Origin: Fratercula arctica
Taxonomy: Eukaryota > Chordata > Aves > Charadriiformes > Alcidae
NCBI GenBank assembly: GCA_947846985.1
Contig: CANTUZ010000005.1
Location: 7,702,501 to 7,766,500, forward strand
DNA: 64,000 nucleotides
Direction of reading: 5' to 3'
Shown: positions 1 through 12,688 of the stretch, piece after piece
Layout of the letters: every line of letters begins with the position of its first letter
Position numbering within the stretch: the stretch's first letter is position 1
Position numbers and translations under genes: made by a program
The notes under the pieces: generated by a model
Told to the model about the DNA's origin: nothing
Seen by the model: only the letters and a program-made list of their open reading frames with translations
Databases searched by the model: none

Positions 1-3000
1 GATTTCAACTTTATTGTGGCAGAACTGCATCCACTTAAAGTCATGATGATTCATTGTTTGTAAAAGATCTATTTTTAGTTGGCCTGAATTATATGGAGAT
101 TAAAGAGAATCATTAGCATAAAATTCCCCTTGAAGCTTCTGCAGTTGGTATAATACAAAAGACTTTGATAAGATTTCTTCAGCCTAGATAACTTTGGAGA
201 ATCCCTAAGTGTGCGCAAAAGGCAGATTGGTATCCATACAAAAGCTTTTGTGGGTCAGTGAACTATTCCTCTGAGCACAATGCAACTCTGCATACAGAAC
301 GCGCTCCAAAACAATGCTGTTCAGAAACAGCAGCGTCAGAAGAAAGAAACGGCAAGATAAATAAGGGGGAGTGATACATTTATAGTTGTAGCGAGAACAT
401 GTATCTTCAGGAAAACCATTGGTGTTGGGTTTTGGTGTTTGCCCTGCTCTCTCAATGCAGAATGAACGCGTCTTGTACTTCATTGCATCTCTCTAGACTG
501 TTGTTTCTTGTCACGGCTTGTGTGCTTGCTGCATGGCATACGTATATTGCAGTGGGGAGGAAGATGACCAGATACACTCAGTCACAGATTGCATGAGCAC
601 CTCTCTTCATTTATCAGCGTGCCGTAGCAACAAAACTCCGAAGACGTTCTTCGTTAAAGTACTTAAGTTGCAACAAGTATGAAATATGATCAACATGGCA
701 GAATATATAATTGTTACAAAGCAACTCACACATCATAACATCTTGCATTCGTGTAAGGATCAATATTTGCCATCCTAGGCAAAAATGTCTTTGGTAGGGA
801 AATTCTGTGTTTTGTTTTGAAGAAGAAAAGCTGAACAGCAAACTTTAGAAATCATGCCTAAAACCGTAAATAAATGACCTCCATACATAGCTGGACAACA
901 AACCTGCAAACCTGTATTATATACGTTCCCTTAATACCGTGAAATCTAATGTCTCAGTATATATCATCGTATCTCAACTTGGCCTGCTGGCATACCAGCT
1001 AATTGTTAAATGAAAGTTAAATCCTGGTAACAACAGTTACTCTACAGAAATAATCTCCGAAATACCTTTATCCTTTTGTCCTCAAAAAACACGCGATTCC
1101 TTCTTAGGTTCTTAAATAGAATACATTTGCTATTAGAGGACAGAAATAAAAAATAAAAGTGAAATCAAACACCAGTCAGGAAGAATATGAGGGCATAAGT
1201 CTGAGTTTTCTTTACAGAAGAGCTGAGATTCATTGGAAATTTATGTATGTGGAAAAAATACTTAGGCAAAGAATAAATCCATTGCAGTAATTCTCACTGT
1301 TACTGGAGAGACAGTTAATATGTCTTTTCACATTATGCAAAACCAGCAAACAAAATAAGGGTCACAGCTTTAAGAAGAGTTGTTTGTAGTATCTGTTAGA
1401 TTGAGCAAAATGTCACAATATGTAGTCTTCCAGAAGAAGCAAACAGACCATTAAATCTCAGGTGAATAAAGCATGTTTTCAAACTGCTACAGATTTTTGT
1501 CTTTTTGGAATCATTGCAGCAGTGCTTGGGGTTGTGGCTATGATTTTGTGAAGACAGTCGGACAGTGAGTTTTAGTGGGACTAAAATTTGCCCCATGGTG
1601 CCAGAATGAAGGTCTGGTTTGAAAGCTACTTTATGCAAAGAGACCCACCAGCTGCAAAACAGGTGGTAACTCACCAGGGGCAAGCATGTATGAAATCACG
1701 GCTCTTTATTTGGATTACAGTGAAAGGAAAATGAAAGGATAAAAGGTAGAACAGCTGATTAAGAGGAGCAGTCTCCTGAGTTTTTATTAGGACTTTCATA
1801 AATGGAATGGTGGTTAAGCTATATGCTGGAATAATGGAGATCCCAAATGTTGAACATGTAACGTGGGCTTCGCAACCAGGTGCATGCCTGCTTGATGTGT
1901 TAAAAAAAATCTCATTGGTGCTAAGATACGGCTTTGCATGATATATTTGTATCTTTTTATATATGTGTATATATATCTTTTATTTCTTTTGTGAAAGCAG
2001 CTTACACTGTTGTTATACTGCAGGAGCTGCTAGAGTTGCCATTCACTCCCCAGTGGCTCCATTGTGAAACCCAACATTTTGGGTCTCTTTGGAGAACTTG
2101 GAACTGAAGAATGAGCTGGAACAACCTGCCCCACTGTATCATCTCAGAGAATAACATAAGGCTGCTAACAGCACAGCTGAAGTTCTTTCAGAACTTTCAT
2201 GAGTTCTAGACTCAAGAGAAAAGTCAATTTTAAAAGAAGGTAATAATATTTTTCCTGCGTGTTTGCTTATTGCCATGTTAATGAGTGGAGAGAGCATTAC
2301 ATGTAGCCTTTTTACAAGAGCTTTTATCTGAGCCTGAAATATTTAGTGTACACAAAGTAGGGTTTTATGGTTTATAGGCAGTGCCAAGATGTAATTCCTG
2401 TCCAACAGGAACAGGGAATATTTCCCAGCACTGAAACCTGATTGCCTGTGCTATTTCTTGTTGGAATAGTCCTTGCCTCTTTTGTTTGGCCTGGTCAGGT
2501 AGTGTTTTCCCCAATAGTTCCGTGGACACAAAGTAGCTGGCATAGGCCAGGGATCACTCCCAACTGAAAGCTGTAAGCAATCCATTTTTTAGAAAAAGAT
2601 TTATCTTAGAAAAGCAGAAAGACTTTTTTTCAGTGGCCATGGGGACAGAGAACCAACTCTGATAATGTTTAGTTTAGTTACAGAAAACTCTTGTGTAAGT
2701 CTCCTTCTTAAATGTAGTTAAATGCTCTCAAGCACTTCCTAGGATTGGACAATTTCATTAAATAGGGAATGCAAGTGTACTAGAATTGGTACCATTTACA
2801 AAGGGCAGAGTTGGAAAGTCTTCCTGACTGTACCATGGAAAAGTACTGAAATATATTTAAAAAAATTAATATACTGAAATATGGTTGTATCAAATATGGA
2901 GGGGATATAAGTGATAGGAAGGAAGAAATGAGAAAATTGGTCTTCCTGCCTTGGAGAGAAAAACAAAGCTTTCCAAGATGCTGAGGTTTCAACATGCAGC

Positions 3001-6000
3001 ATTAGTTTGAGCATTCTGGGAGCCTCTGAAAAAAGCAGAGGAAAAAGGACTGAAAATTTTTTGGTCCTTTGTAATTTGGATAACCAGATCACAGCCACAG
3101 CCTGATCATTCTTTAGGACTAGGCTTTTTAAGGTCAAAAGACGTGAGATTAAGAAAGGATTTATGTGGGGTTGTGTCTGTATGGTGCAAGAAAGCGAGAA
3201 CCATTCCTGCTCCGTAGACTGATGTGTGGGTGGTTTCACCGACATGGGCTGCCTATGTCAGAAGATTAAAATGTGAATTCAATTCCGTATTTAAGTAGTT
3301 GGTTAAATAAGTATGAGATGGTATGTGTGATTAGCTTCACAGAATCTCCCAGGATAGTTCCAGTGAGCTGTAAATATGTAGTGTACATTAGTGATCTCCC
3401 AAGTGAACATCAAGCTGTTGTTGTTGAGCAATGGAAGATTTTCACTGTGCTGAGACAGATTTTACTAAAAACTTGTGCTAGAATTTTTCTTGCAGGTAAG
3501 AGTGGGTGCTGCTTCCAAAGTTCTTGTTCGGACAGGCGTTTCAGAGTGTCATTAGTAACATCGCTAATATATGAGTCATCATATTTCTTTTATTCCCAAG
3601 ATTTTAATATGCTTTTACAGAATTTTCAGGATTGCTGATGTCTTTAGTGTTTCAGTGTGATATATTGTTAACTGCTTCTTTGCAACATCATGTGGACTCC
3701 CTTCCTAGTTTGAGTTGCTTTAAAATTATTCCAAAATCCTCAGATTTCTTTTATGACTTAAAACACTTTCCATAGCTATGTTTTTAAAATAGAAGTAACA
3801 CCTGGCTGGTGTGTTTAAAATCTGTCTGTAGCAGATAATGTACAAATGACCTTGGCCCTGAATTTAAAAGGGGGGGGGCGGGAAGCTGGCTGAACAGTAT
3901 GCTAATAAGAACACAGCTCATTCTCTGTAGAAAAAGGGAAAAAAACCCAACTTCTCAATGAATGACTTTTAGGCTAGAGTTATTTGAATAATTTTTCTGA
4001 ATGACGCAAGACTGAGCTCATGAGGTTCAGATCAAATCCAGCTGAAGAGCAGAAGCAAGAGTCCAGCTGGGAATCCTGCTATTCACTGACTCACAATAAA
4101 GACGTTGCTAAAATACGAACCTCCTGAAGTCTGGGTACTCCAGGGAAGGTAGAAACAATTTAAAATGAGACAATGAATAAAAGAAATATTTCCAACTATT
4201 AAAGCCTGTTGCTGGTTACAACAAAAGTTTGGTAATACAATTTGTTGTAAATTTATATTTCATTGCTTTCATCATACTTTTGAACAGGGAAGCTACTTAT
4301 TTCTTGCATCGCACTGTCAGTGTGATTCATTTTCTTGTATCTTACTGTTCTATTAAAAATTAACAAACAGTCACGAAGTTGCCAACCGAAATCCAAGGAC
4401 AAGTTGTTGCTGCCTTCAGTAGACACTGAATCCTAAGATGGTAAGGGAGACACCGACCGTTTGTATCTCTGCTTTGTGTAGAAATCATTCTTTCTGAGTG
4501 CTTTGCCTGTAAATTACTAAAATGATATTCTACTGATATTTTGACATCTGTATTTATCACTTCAGGTCTGTCCTATTTGCACATGGCTGAGATGAATCAT
4601 TTTTTTCGGTCTGATTTTTAAACTTGGAGAGAATAATTGTGGTAAATTCAAACTGTTGGAACTACAGTGGTTATATTAATTTCTGAGTTGATTCACTAGG
4701 GCTTTCCAGCAACATATAAGTTTGTGCGCAAAGTTTAGTTCTAAGGTATAATATAAGATGGTCTTTTAATAATCCTCTGTAAGGGTATAGTTGCCCTTCT
4801 TTTTTCATGACAAAAGCCCTGTTTAAAAGAAACCTTGCAAAACAGGTAGTTTTAACTTCACAAATGCTAGATGCAATCATGCACTTGTCCAATGCATGGA
4901 ATAACACAGATTTATAGGCAGTTGGGTCCAAAAGCCATTTGCAGAAACAAAAGGCTGTACAGGACGTTAAGCCTGAGACTTATATTTAAAATAATAAGAA
5001 ATTTTTGTTACTTCCTAGTATTCTTACTGAAAACAAGCAACAATAAATCTTTTTTGATGCACAATTATAAAAGCTTTCCATCCCCTCCGTGTCCCCTTGC
5101 ACTGCACCACACCAGCATTGCAGTTCAAGAAGTGTCCTGAACTCTGGTAATTAAGGTGCAAGAGTAATGGAGCTAGATGTGAGGAAGTGAGGACTATGAT
5201 TAGGAATGTACTGCTCTAATCTTATTGTGTGTTCAAGGCAAGATTTGGAGAATGGAGACTTGCCTTTCCCTTTGTCCTTCCTCCTTCACAAAGGAACACA
5301 CAGCAATCCAGTGCTTAGAGGTCTTCTTTGAGGCCACCATCACCATGTCGTGCGTTCAGTGAGCGAGGCTGCAGTTCTTTTCACTTCTTCCCAGGTGTTT
5401 CTAAGAGCGTTCTTACTGCCTTGATGTTACCTTGTTGTGGCAAAGATGCATTGCCTGTGTACATTATTGTGGCTTTTTGGAGAAATGAATGACCAAAGTA
5501 CATCTGTACATATGGGGACTGAATGGGGGATTCCCAATCGTCTATTTTTAAATGAATTATCACAGAATAAGAAAGGTGCGCTGCTAATTTGAAGCCGGCT
5601 TATGGGTGAAATGGTTTGGGATTCTTCTTTGTTTTTCTTTTTCTTTTTCCCTGGAAAGGTCTGGATCCTCTAGATGATATGCACATGCAGAGCATACAGA
5701 TACATTTCACTCTAATTTTTTTTTGCTTTCTAGTGAAATTGGAAAATACCTTGTTGTTTCAGCTCTTGACTCAATAGCTAATACACAATCTACGCATAAA
5801 CAATGCTAACAGTATTTACAGTATTTAATTTATGACTGAATTTTATGTGAGGCTGACAGGGAAGAGCTGAAGTTGTGTATCAAGAGCTCATTGTGTCCAT
5901 ATAGACAGTATTTTGTGTTGAATTACCAAAAGGATTTCAAGCGCTCTGCAAAATTGTACTTGTCATAGGTCAGCCTTCAAACCAAGGTAGTCACAGAGGT

Positions 6001-6531
6001 CATTTAGGAAATCCCTTTGCAATGCAGCAACTAGCAGTGCTCTTATCCGGGGAGCAACACTTCTATGCGTCAATTCTGTATTTCCATGCTGAGGGGCAGA
6101 GGTAAGCCAGCTGCATTTGCCACACAGAAGCAAGCGTAGCAATGGCAGATCTTACCAAGGTGCTCCACTGTCTTAACATCTATAAATCTTAAATCTAAAG
6201 TGGTTGCAGTTTTTGTTGGTTGTATAATCAAATCCAAGCAGTAGCTCCCACAGGACAGCGTGCACTGCTGCCACAGAAGAATGGCGCTCCTTCGCTCTCC
6301 ATCTTGTGCTTTCCATCAGCTTGCCTTTGTTGATTATTTTTTTTTTCAATCTAAGAACTGATTTATCTAGTGATAACTGACATAAGTAAAGCTTATTTAC
6401 ACAAAGATATGGCATAAAGACGTGAATACAAGCCATGTGTATGATATAATGTTTGTATATGGTGAATATAGTGGATAAAAACAATACGTAGGTAATTTTA
6501 TTAAGGTAATTCTCCGAAGGAAACCTCTAGC
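1..6531. other. Unique AT-rich noncoding DNA
   Basis: I see no gene, RNA or recognisable transposable element here. Short open frames occur on both strands; the longest (minus strand, 2796-3245, 149 codons) has no motif I recognise, no repeat structure and no codon signal, and is about as long as chance would give. A guanine run lies at 3870-3881. The region is mixed A/T-rich sequence typical of avian intergenic or intronic DNA. A conserved noncoding element cannot be excluded without alignment. Confidence 0.7.
3870..3881 (+). repeat. Guanine homopolymer run
   Basis: Nine consecutive G are followed by C and three G. Only one long G-tract is present, so an intramolecular quadruplex is possible but not strongly supported. 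It is notable mainly as a local GC spike in AT-rich sequence. Confidence 0.6.
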
Positions 6532-6581
6532 TTTTAATGTGTATATTATATTATTATTTTAATGTGTGTATATATATTATT
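6532..6581 (+). repeat. Two-copy 25-bp AT-rich tandem repeat
   Basis: Two adjacent units both begin TTTTAATGTGT and continue as TA-rich sequence (6532-6556 and 6557-6581). A third diverged stretch (GATGTATATTGTATTG) follows. The unit is A/T rich and looks like a slippage-derived minisatellite. Confidence 0.6.
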
Positions 6582-8553
6582 TTGAGATGTATATTGTATT
6601 GTTATAATTCTATTATGGTGTGATGAATTAAGGTCGGATTATGATTACTGAAGTAGCTGGCTCTGCAGGTATGTCCAGCATAACACTGAAGAGAAGTTTC
6701 TTTCATAGCAGTTTTATTTTACTAGCTAATGTTGTTTATGAGTATCATAGAAGTTGCAACTAATTATGCTTAATGAAGAATGGCTTCAGACTGCCTAACT
6801 GATTCCTTGATAATTTGCTTAGAAGATTACTGAGGATTTTTTTTGCATTTCCCAGTATCAGCTTTTGGGAATGAATGGCTGCTTTGTCATTCGTTTACAT
6901 ACAATTTGTGGTACTATGACAATATTGTGAGATCTATACTGTTGTCTACGTAAATTTTAGGAATAGAAATACACTTTGATGCAGTTGATTCACGTTTTTG
7001 CTTATTTGATACAGGTCTACCCTTTTTCTGAAATAGTAAATTAATATTTCTACTGCACTTATGGTCTGCAAAACTTTTGTTTTGGAGGCGAAGACAAGTG
7101 GCAAGCTAAAAAAGTTATATTGAAGTGGTGCTGGCGTGTTATTTTTAGAAAAGCTGTATGAGTAAAGCAAATTTATAGACCGCATTGCTGCTTTTAAAAG
7201 ATTTGTGGCATGTATCTCCATCAAATCCTAAACCCTTCAAATCCTGTTTTATGACAGTAATAAATAAAACGTGTGATGAGTAACAGAATGTTGCTTCCTG
7301 GTTGCACAGAAGTGGCAGCCTATTCAAAGGCTCTCCAATGGTGGCCAGAAGTTCATTCCTTTCCCTTGTCCTGCAGAGCTTTTCTGCATAGTCTGTATGT
7401 GTTACTTTAAGGAAGCTGGAGGGAGACACTGTATCATTTCTCTGCACTTCAGATGCTGTAAATCATTTGGAAATTTCGATGCAATTCTTTACTCGCTACT
7501 GACTCTAAAACAGCCGTGTGTGTGTGTGTGTTATTTTGCTTAACACAACTAAAATGAATCAACAAACTTTGCATGCTGGAGCAAAATAACAACTGGTTCC
7601 TTTTGTGGCTGGTCACTTCAAACCTACATCAAATAAACACTGCTTATTTGATGTTTTCTATACTTTGATAGTTAGCCTGCTTTTTCTTGCCTTATGAGTT
7701 ATTATTTCTTCAACTACTGCAGTTGCCTTTCCATCAGGGAGTAGGGAATGCCTGTTTTCATCTTCACTGTAGTATATTATTTGGATACTTGTGGACCTTT
7801 CTTCAGTGGATTCTTGGTGTGCAAACCATTAAAGGCATTTAATGGCCACTGTCTATTATCTGTGCGAAGAGCAAGTCATGCTGTGCTGTGGTTCCAATTT
7901 CTAATTTGGTTATACAGCTGGAAGTCTATTAGGAATAGAAATGGTACCATCAAGTAACTAATATATTCATTTCAAACTGTGTAATTAATTGCACTTTAAT
8001 TCTGTTTGATTATTGGACAACACTGTATCTGGAAGCCCTTAAACTCTTTATATGACAAGGTATGCAAGTTTCTTTCTGAATGTATTTTGAGGACAAATCT
8101 ATTAAGTTTTTCTGCCTACTCACATTCTGGCTTTGCAAATTTCTATTTTTTCAAGCCAGAAACAAACCTACAGCTTGTATATAATAAACTTTTGCAGATA
8201 TAAATGCTGCATTTTCATGGACCCAAAAGTGCATACACAAGTTTTTGGCCATCTCTTTTTTTTTGTTCAGGGTGAAGCAAAAAATGCTGCCTTTACCAGG
8301 TTTGCATTCCACTTTGGTACTTTCTTTCTCACAACAAATCTCATCCTACTTGAGTTTAATTCTGTGTACACCTGTTACTACTAGTCCTTTTGCAGTTCAA
8401 CAATTGCAGCCAAGAATACAAATCAAGATGAAATCCCACCTATTGCATTTTATGTAAGTGTATAGTAAATGATAGTGTGTGTCTGAAGTCCAAGATCTCA
8501 GAAGAACCATTTGAGAAAGCAGTGAAGACAGACCACTGAAGCATGATGATATT
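6582..8553. other. Unique AT-rich noncoding DNA
   Basis: No supported gene. A (GT)8 microsatellite lies inside. The open frames are short, overlap each other and show no recognisable domain. No transposable-element ends were seen. Confidence 0.6.
7516..7531 (+). repeat. (GT)8 microsatellite
   Basis: Eight uninterrupted GT units. Ordinary dinucleotide repeat. Confidence 0.9.
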
Positions 8554-8619
8554 AAAAAAAAAAAAAAAAACACACCAAAAGAAACAAAACAACAACAAAA
8601 AAAAACACCCCCAAAACCC
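8554..8619 (+). repeat. A-rich tract (A17 plus degenerate A/C run)
   Basis: Seventeen adenines are followed by about 50 bases made almost only of A and C (CACACC, AACAACAAC, A9, CACCCCC). It has the look of a simple low-complexity tract. It could mark the tail of an old retroposed sequence, but nothing recognisable lies upstream. Confidence 0.75.
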
Positions 8620-11460
8620 AGATGTTTGAGCAAGAGGGGAATAGTTTCTCTGGAACTTGGGGAAGAATAAACTAGGTCAGGATTTTTATTCTTCTTTGGT
8701 TTGTTGTTTCCTCCCTCATATTTGCAGGGAAAGGGGATGGGGGTTATGGACAAAGAGAAGAGAGGAAAATTGAAATAGATATTTCCTCCCAGGAGGGAGA
8801 GAACCCCGGTCAACCAACCACCAACAGCCTCTGCCGTTTGCCACCTGCCTGATCATCATTAACTGACAGCATTGGCTGCAAAGTGGGACTTAGCGGTGAA
8901 GAGGGACTTGAAAGAGGCCTAGGAGGTTATTTTCTGCAGGGAGGGAGGGTGTTCCTACTGCAAAGTGAGGGATAAAATACACAGGTTCTTGAGGGAAAGC
9001 AGATAAGCAGTGAACAGAAGCTGGTATCACTGGGAAAACAGAGGTGAGCTGCCTTGGGAACACCGGAGAAGAGCTGATTCTCCGAGTGAAGGGTTGGTGA
9101 CAAAGCTGTTGGTTCCTGTGGCTTTGCAAAAAATCCTACAGGCTGGATTGTGAAATATTTTTCTGCCTTCCCTGGTCTGGCTGAATGTACAAATGTAACT
9201 AACTCATGTGTGTAACTGGCTAACTCTCCTTTTCAAGTCTAAGAATAATTTTTGGAAGGTAGTGCAAACACAGGGATTAGATTTATTCTGATGTTCAGAG
9301 ATGTAACTATTGTTCAGAGATGTAGTTGTTGTTTAGTAGTACAACTAATATCCTCACACATATATATACAGCCATGGATAGAAATAGAGGAGACTCAGTT
9401 GTTCTCTTCCCTGTCTCCTGTCCAAACGACTTGGTTCCGGTTGTTCACCACAGTTCCCATTCTTCTCTATACTCCTACTCCAACAGCTGAGAGGTTTAAA
9501 AATTACTACCACCACTTCGTCTTTTTCTGCTCTATTACCTGAGTTTCGCTGGATGCTGAAATAGCGTATCTATGTGCAAGTATTCTCTTTTGTTTATTTT
9601 CCTTCAGTAGTATTACCATATCTATTATGTTAGCATATAGGCATATTTATTTATAGAAGTAGAGTACTGTCAGTAAAGACTTCTGGATTCCTCAAAATAG
9701 ATGTTTTCACTCTATAAAAGTAGTCTTTAGAAACAGTAAAATGGTCAGAGATGGGAAGAGCCAAACGTATAATGTGCTTAACTTAAGGACAAGTATGGGC
9801 GTGATTTTCATTTGTCATGCTGGGTCCTCTTTTTCATGCTGCGTTAAATGACTGAAGGCAATCTCTGCCACGAGATTCTTAATTAAGGACTTGTCTATGC
9901 CTAGGGGTAAGACTTTGGAACATTACGATGTATATGGCAGGGAGGAATACTTGAGATGCATGTCTTATTTAAGCTGATTTTTTTTTTTTCTGATCTGATG
10001 TTTAAATTTTTTTCCCACGTCAGATGAAAAGTTACAGATGAATTGCAGCAGCAGATAAATTTTAGGGGCTGAAGCATGCTCAGTGTAGAAAGAACACTGG
10101 AATTTCTTAGAAGTATTTTGTGTGTCTGAGTGAGCATGTGCAGGAGGTAAATGAGGAAAGTAGGAGACAGCTCCCAGATCTCAGTCCCTCAAAACAAGCG
10201 TCAGCTTCAAAGCATCCTGACTCCTCAAAACAGATGAAGATTTTCACCCTAGATTTACAGTGTGCACATATTATTTTCCTTTCTTCATGATCTGATTCCT
10301 GGAAATCAGAGTCACTTTTGCTTCGGTTTGTTTGTGTGTTGTCTGAAGAAGCACATACTGAAGAACTTGGAGTCCAGGTTGAAGTTAAATTGTATTTGGA
10401 AGAATGATTATAGTGAAAAAACATAGTACCAGCTGTGATATTAAACTTAAACAGCTTAAACTACTTTAAGTCAATCTTTATAGTGTTGGCAAGCATAGCT
10501 GTAAAAATAATTCTGTTTTCACATCTGAATCTCTAATACTGAAATTAAAGAAGCTACAGAAAGTGTATTTCTCAGTTCCAAAGTTTAGTGTCTATTCAGG
10601 ATTAAATTTTTTTTTTCTTCTGCATTTTTTTTTTCTTCTCAGAAAAATTTGCTGGATAGTGTGTTACCCTGATGGCCCTTAAATGTCTAGGATGCTCTAA
10701 AGGGGAAGTGCTAAGATAAAAAACATGAAAATGTGATTTTTATCCATGTTGACATTAGTTTTTTACCCTGTAAACAGCTCCGTAGAGTCACAGCATCAGT
10801 TCCAGAGATTAAACACTCTGACAATGGCTATAAGAAAGATGGTCAGATTAATTTCTTATCAAACTGAGTTGATTCAGCATAAGGAATGGAAACCATCTGA
10901 TGTATTTTACAGATCAAAGTTAATTCTCCATTGACACACATGCACTTGAGTAGGCGCATCTGTGTGACAGCTAAAATATAGGAGTGCTTTACACACACAT
11001 TATCTTGTCACAACATAAGAACATCCTACTGTGCTAAAATACCTCTTTGAGAAGAAACATGTAATTTCCCCATATTGTTGGAGTGGATGCTAAACAGCTT
11101 CTTTCTTTTTACATATCTTTTATTTTCACCTTCTACAGGCATAAGGCAAGCAAAGTTTTTTAAAAAATTGAAAATTATTCATTTTATTTTAACTGTCTCG
11201 TTACCCTCTTTGCCTTCTGTCTAATGAAATATGTGTACCTGTGTCTATGGCTGGATGGAAAACGTTGAAGGAAAACAGTAATTCCATTTTAGAGCTTAGT
11301 TGCTTTTTTAGAGGGAATTATTATAAGAACTTTTTCCTTTTCATGTATTAGGGAAAGTGAATGCTTTTTGGTTTGTGCCACCAGAATGAAAACTTTGGGG
11401 AAAACTTCATGAATATTTGGCAACAGCTTTGTGGCACAACTTTCACACTCCCTAACAGTT
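8620..11460. other. Unique noncoding DNA with small local duplications
   Basis: No gene is supported. A 14-base word (TGTTCAGAGATGTA) occurs at 9292-9305 and again at 9311-9324, a 19-bp period tandem duplication. A T-rich run followed by CTTC is repeated at 10607-10620 and about 10625-10638. A guanine- and purine-rich patch spans about 8890-9070. None of these points to a known element. Confidence 0.55.
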
Positions 11461-11663
11461 GATCCTGTCCAGTTTGAGACTAGGGTTAGCTCAACCCAGG
11501 CTTTTGAAAACTTAATCTTTATTAAACCAAGGTGCTATAAATTGACATCAACCTCTCCCAGCTTCTTGTAAGACAGTTCAATATATGGGGCCCAGGCTTG
11601 TCACAGGACACTGTTAGCAACTGAACTGAGCCTGGGGCTGTTTGTGTCAGGGTTGGTTTGGTT
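11461..11663 (-). other. Unidentified segment with AATAAAG downstream of CR1 fragment
   Basis: On the minus strand the CR1 fragment at 11664-12106 runs into this segment without the usual CR1 3' end, so the CR1 homology stops at about 11664. An open frame continues across the junction for about 45 codons with non-CR1 sequence (11725 down to 11522). It ends just before an AATAAAG hexamer at 11517-11523. This could be a CR1 copy cut at its 3' end by deletion, an insertion of CR1 into an older element, or the 3' end of a transcript that reads through CR1. I do not recognise the segment itself. Confidence 0.35.
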
Positions 11664-12106
11664 TCCAGGGATGGGGCAGCCACAGCTTCTCTGGGCAACC
11701 TGTTCCAGCTACTCACTAGCCTCACAGTAAAGAATTTTTTCTTAATATCTAATCTATCTCCCCTCTTTCAGTTTAAAACCATTACCCCTTGTCCTGTCGC
11801 TCCACTCCCTGACAAAAGAATCCCTCCCCATCTCTCCTACAGGCCCCCTTTAGGTACTGGAAGGGGCTCTAAGGTCTCCCCAGAGCCTTCTCTTCACCAG
11901 GCTGAACAACCCCAACTCTCTCAGCCCGTCTTCATAGCAGAGGTGCTCCAGCCCTCGGATCATCTTTGTGGCCTCCTCTGGACCTGCTCCAACAGGTCCA
12001 TGTCCTTATGTTGGTGGCCCCAGAGCTGGACACAGCACTGCAGGAGGGTGATGCCTCACCAGGGCGTAGTAGAGGGGCAGAATCACCTCCCTCCACCTGC
12101 TGACCA
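11664..12106 (-). mobile_element. CR1 LINE fragment, ORF2 C-terminal part, 3' truncated
   Basis: Read on the minus strand this matches the last part of avian CR1 ORF2. Recognisable pieces, in order, are the segment whose complement reads CTGCAGTGCTGTGTCCAGCT, the region encoding SPCSAVSSSGA-like and LLERVELGLL-like stretches, and a final NRLPREAVAAPSLE block near 11690. In family members that block lies just before the stop codon. Frameshifts break the frame, so this is a dead copy. The expected 3' untranslated end with ATTCTATG repeats is missing. The boundary at about 12106 is estimated from loss of similarity. Confidence 0.88.
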
Positions 12107-12520
12107 ATTATCTTCACCGACAACAAAATTTTTAAAACAAACAAAACATTTTTCTCATTTTTAACGCATATATTCCTTTTAAAAAGCATCCTTTTGTTCC
12201 TCCTCCTCCTTCTTCTGATTTGAACAAATTATTTGTTTCACCTTATTTGCTTACTTCTGCTTGTTTTCTGTAATTCTGGGGAGTACCCTGTCCCAAATGC
12301 AGTGGCTGCAGATCAGACGACGTGAGGTGAAGGAGAGTGGCTGCCCTGCCTTTTAGCCTCCTAGCCACCGAGGCCTGGTTAGGCAGGGGGATCCAGAGGC
12401 AGCCTGCCCATGCCCCAGACAAAACTGAGCAGCCTGGGAGCGGCAAGATGGTGGATGGTTCCTGGCAGAGGGGCATCAGGGAGCCCTGGTGCCACTGGGC
12501 CCATGGCTCGAGCAGGGCCT

Positions 12521-12688
12521 GGTGCTGAGGGGGCGGCTGGCTGGGCGCCATCTTTATGGCCCGGCGCTGAGGGGGCGGCTGGCTGGGTGCCATCTTTGTG
12601 GCTCGGTGCTGAGGGGGTGGCTGGCTGGGCGCCATCTTTGTGGCCCGGCACTGAGGGGGCGGCTGGCTGGGCGCCATCTTTGTGGGGC
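12521..12688. repeat. 42-bp tandem repeat, four copies
   Basis: Four contiguous copies of exactly 42 bp lie at 12521-12562, 12563-12604, 12605-12646 and 12647-12688. Each contains GAGGGGG, then GGCTGGCTGGG, then GCCATCTTT. After the fourth copy similarity fades into GCTGGCCGGC. Differences between copies are few and mostly C/T or G/A changes at CpG sites (GGCG against GGTG or GGCA near the unit start, GCGCC against GTGCC, GGCGG against GGTGG). That fits deamination of methylated CpG after the array formed. Confidence 0.92.
12545..12680 (-). promoter_or_regulatory. Array of four YY1-like sites
   Basis: GCCATCTTT occurs once per 42-bp unit, starting near 12545, 12587, 12629 and 12671. The minus strand reads AAAGATGGCGC (AAAGATGGCAC in copy 2), matching the known YY1 consensus AAGATGGCGGC in its core. 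The CCATCTT core is intact in all four. A fifth, opposite-facing site AAGATGGTGG lies at 12445-12454. The 42-bp spacing is four helical turns, so bound factors would face the same side of the DNA. Binding is inferred from motif only. Confidence 0.5.

Noticed and set aside
2796..3245. 149-codon open frame on the minus strand
   Set aside because: Same argument as for the other long frame; no family resemblance and no flanking splice or promoter signals that stand out.
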